A stretch of DNA of 6,418 nt from Gemmatimonadota bacterium (GTDB lineage Bacteria; Gemmatimonadota; Gemmatimonadetes; Longimicrobiales; Gaopeijiaceae): assembly GCA_003567615.1 (NCBI GenBank), contig PWZC01000357.1, positions 1-6,418 of the forward strand, given 5' to 3'. The position numbers and the translations under genes were made by a program. Within the stretch, counting starts at the first letter, position 1. Each line of letters begins with the position of its first letter. The notes beneath the pieces are model-generated. The model was not told the origin of the DNA, did no database searches, and was given only the letters and a program-made list of their open reading frames with translations. Positions 5,478-6,418 of this stretch are shown one piece after another.

Positions 5478-6418
5478 TAGCGACTTCAGGAGCTCGCGGG
5501 CGAGTTGGTCGGCTTCCGGCTGGGCGCTGGAGGATCGGTTCACGGACCGGTTTTCCAGCGCCGCCTGCTCCGCCCGGATCGACTGGAGCAGGGCTTCGGC
5601 TTCGAACCGGACAAGGCTCTCACCTCTGCGTCGGGCCATGGTCTCGGCGCGTTGGGCAAAGGCGCGAGCCTCATCGAAGCGAGCCATGGCGACAGCACCG
5701 CGCGCCACCTCGGACCAGGCATCGGCGATTCCCGGTCCGTCCCACCAGCGTTCCAACTCGCCGACGGCCCAGTCGAAGGCCGCCTCGTCGCCGAGATGGC
5801 CGGCAGCCCTGGCCAGCGAGCCGATGGCGATACCCCGATAGATCTCCCGAACCCGGTCCACCGTTTCACGAAGGACCGGGAAGGCGTGCTCCACATCGCC
5901 ACGCTGCATCCAGAAGACGGCGATGTCGTGAGCGAGGTGCGGGAGATTCCGGTGCTCGGGCCCGAAAGTGGCTACCGCCTTGGAGGCGTAGGCCACGGCG
6001 CGAGTCGAGTTGCCCGCCTTGTCTTCCAGGATGAAGAGATCCTGGAGGGTCATGGCCTCCAATTCCTGGAGCCCCTGCCTCACCGATCGCCGGAGCGCCT
6101 TGACGTAGCTTCGACGCGCGGCGGGAAGCACCCCTCGACGGAGCATCATCTTTCCATGACCCAGGTAGGCCCGGATGTAGGTTTCCCAGTCCCCGGCCTG
6201 TCGGGCGAGCCCAACGGCTCGTTGCAGCCATGACTCGGATCGGGAGTACTGGGCGAGGTCCCGGGTCGCTCGTCCCACGGCCAGGGCGAAGCGGGCATTG
6301 GCGGGACAGGTCAGGGCGGCGGCCTGGAGGAATTCCAGCGAGGTCAGGGGAGCATCGACCCCCTCGGCCCAGCCTGCGACGCGCCGGCAGGCCAGACCCA
6401 CCAGCTCCGGGTCGATCC
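5454..6418 (-). CDS. TPR-type helical-repeat protein (N-terminus outside window)
   Basis: 320 codons are visible; the frame remains open to the right edge, with IDPELVGLACRRVAGW at the border, so the true start lies beyond it. A GTG at 6401 is in frame but sits inside apparent protein sequence. From about visible residue 20 to 285 the protein is a series of paired amphipathic helices with small residues (A, G) at the packing positions and repeat-like elements such as SESWLQRAVGLARQAGDWE, AARRSYVKALR, GNSTRAVAYASKAVATFG, GDVEHAFPVLRETVDR and FDEARAFAQRAETMARR, about 35-40 residues apart, which is the tetratricopeptide pattern. The last 35 residues are polar. No membrane segment or signal is in this part. 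TPR solenoids bind peptides or proteins; what this one binds, and whether an enzymatic or DNA-binding domain precedes it, cannot be seen. It is convergent with the small lipoprotein gene. Confidence 0.82.
   Translation of the reverse strand, partial: IDPELVGLACRRVAGWAEGVDAPLTSLEFLQAAALTCPANARFALAVGRATRDLAQYSRSESWLQRAVGLARQAGDWETYIRAYLGHGKMMLRRGVLPAARRSYVKALRRSVRQGLQELEAMTLQDLFILEDKAGNSTRAVAYASKAVATFGPEHRNLPHLAHDIAVFWMQRGDVEHAFPVLRETVDRVREIYRGIAIGSLARAAGHLGDEAAFDWAVGELERWWDGPGIADAWSEVARGAVAMARFDEARAFAQRAETMARRRGESLVRFEAEALLQSIRAEQAALENRSVNRSSSAQPEADQLARELLKSLQAQPVTV

Noticed and set aside
5229..5480. Alternative plus-strand frame across the small lipoprotein gene
   Set aside because: Its product is Pro/Ser-rich with no signal, whereas the frame from 5282 gives a clean lipobox and ends at a natural stop.
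5505..6233. Plus-strand open frame opposite the TPR gene
   Set aside because: No domain or start signal; the minus-strand frame has regular TPR-like helices through the same stretch.

Overview
The window is high-GC bacterial DNA, densely packed, with almost all genes on the minus strand. The gene styles fit a GC-rich Gram-negative-type lineage: GTG and TTG starts, ATGA overlaps, proteins rich in Arg, Gly and Ala, two predicted lipoproteins and a c-type cytochrome. Gemmatimonadota is my best guess from the overall look of the proteins, but this is an impression and no marker gene here proves it. No rRNA, tRNA, CRISPR array or insertion sequence is visible.

Layout, read in the direction of minus-strand transcription (right to left). 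At the right edge (5454-6418) is the C-terminal part of a TPR-type helical-repeat protein whose start lies outside the window. Converging on it from the plus strand is a very short gene (5282-5428) for a 48-residue predicted lipoprotein with a textbook lipobox. A 129-base, locally AT-rich divergent intergenic region separates that gene from a two-gene regulatory operon. The first gene (4334-5152) encodes an AraC-type DNA-binding protein with an N-terminal receiver-like domain that has lost key residues. The second (3141-4337), coupled by a 4-base ATGA overlap, encodes a soluble histidine kinase with a C-terminal receiver and no recognisable sensor domain.

After a 162-base gap with a TTGACA box, a direct repeat and two inverted repeats comes a four-gene run: lgt (prolipoprotein diacylglyceryl transferase, 2112-2978), pncA (nicotinamidase, 1417-2070), a 180-residue single-heme cytochrome c-like predicted lipoprotein (878-1420) and an APC-superfamily amino acid permease (1-881, truncated by the window edge). 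pncA and the cytochrome gene share ATGA, and the cytochrome and permease genes share TTGA, so the last three are probably translationally coupled.

How the genes may work together: lgt modifies lipoproteins, and two predicted substrates are encoded nearby. PncA feeds NAD salvage. The reason for joining it to a cytochrome and a permease is not evident. The AraC-like/kinase pair looks like an unconventional phosphorelay or scaffolded regulatory pair. The least explained part is the right-hand end, where the AraC-like/kinase pair, a tiny exported peptide and a TPR protein sit together.
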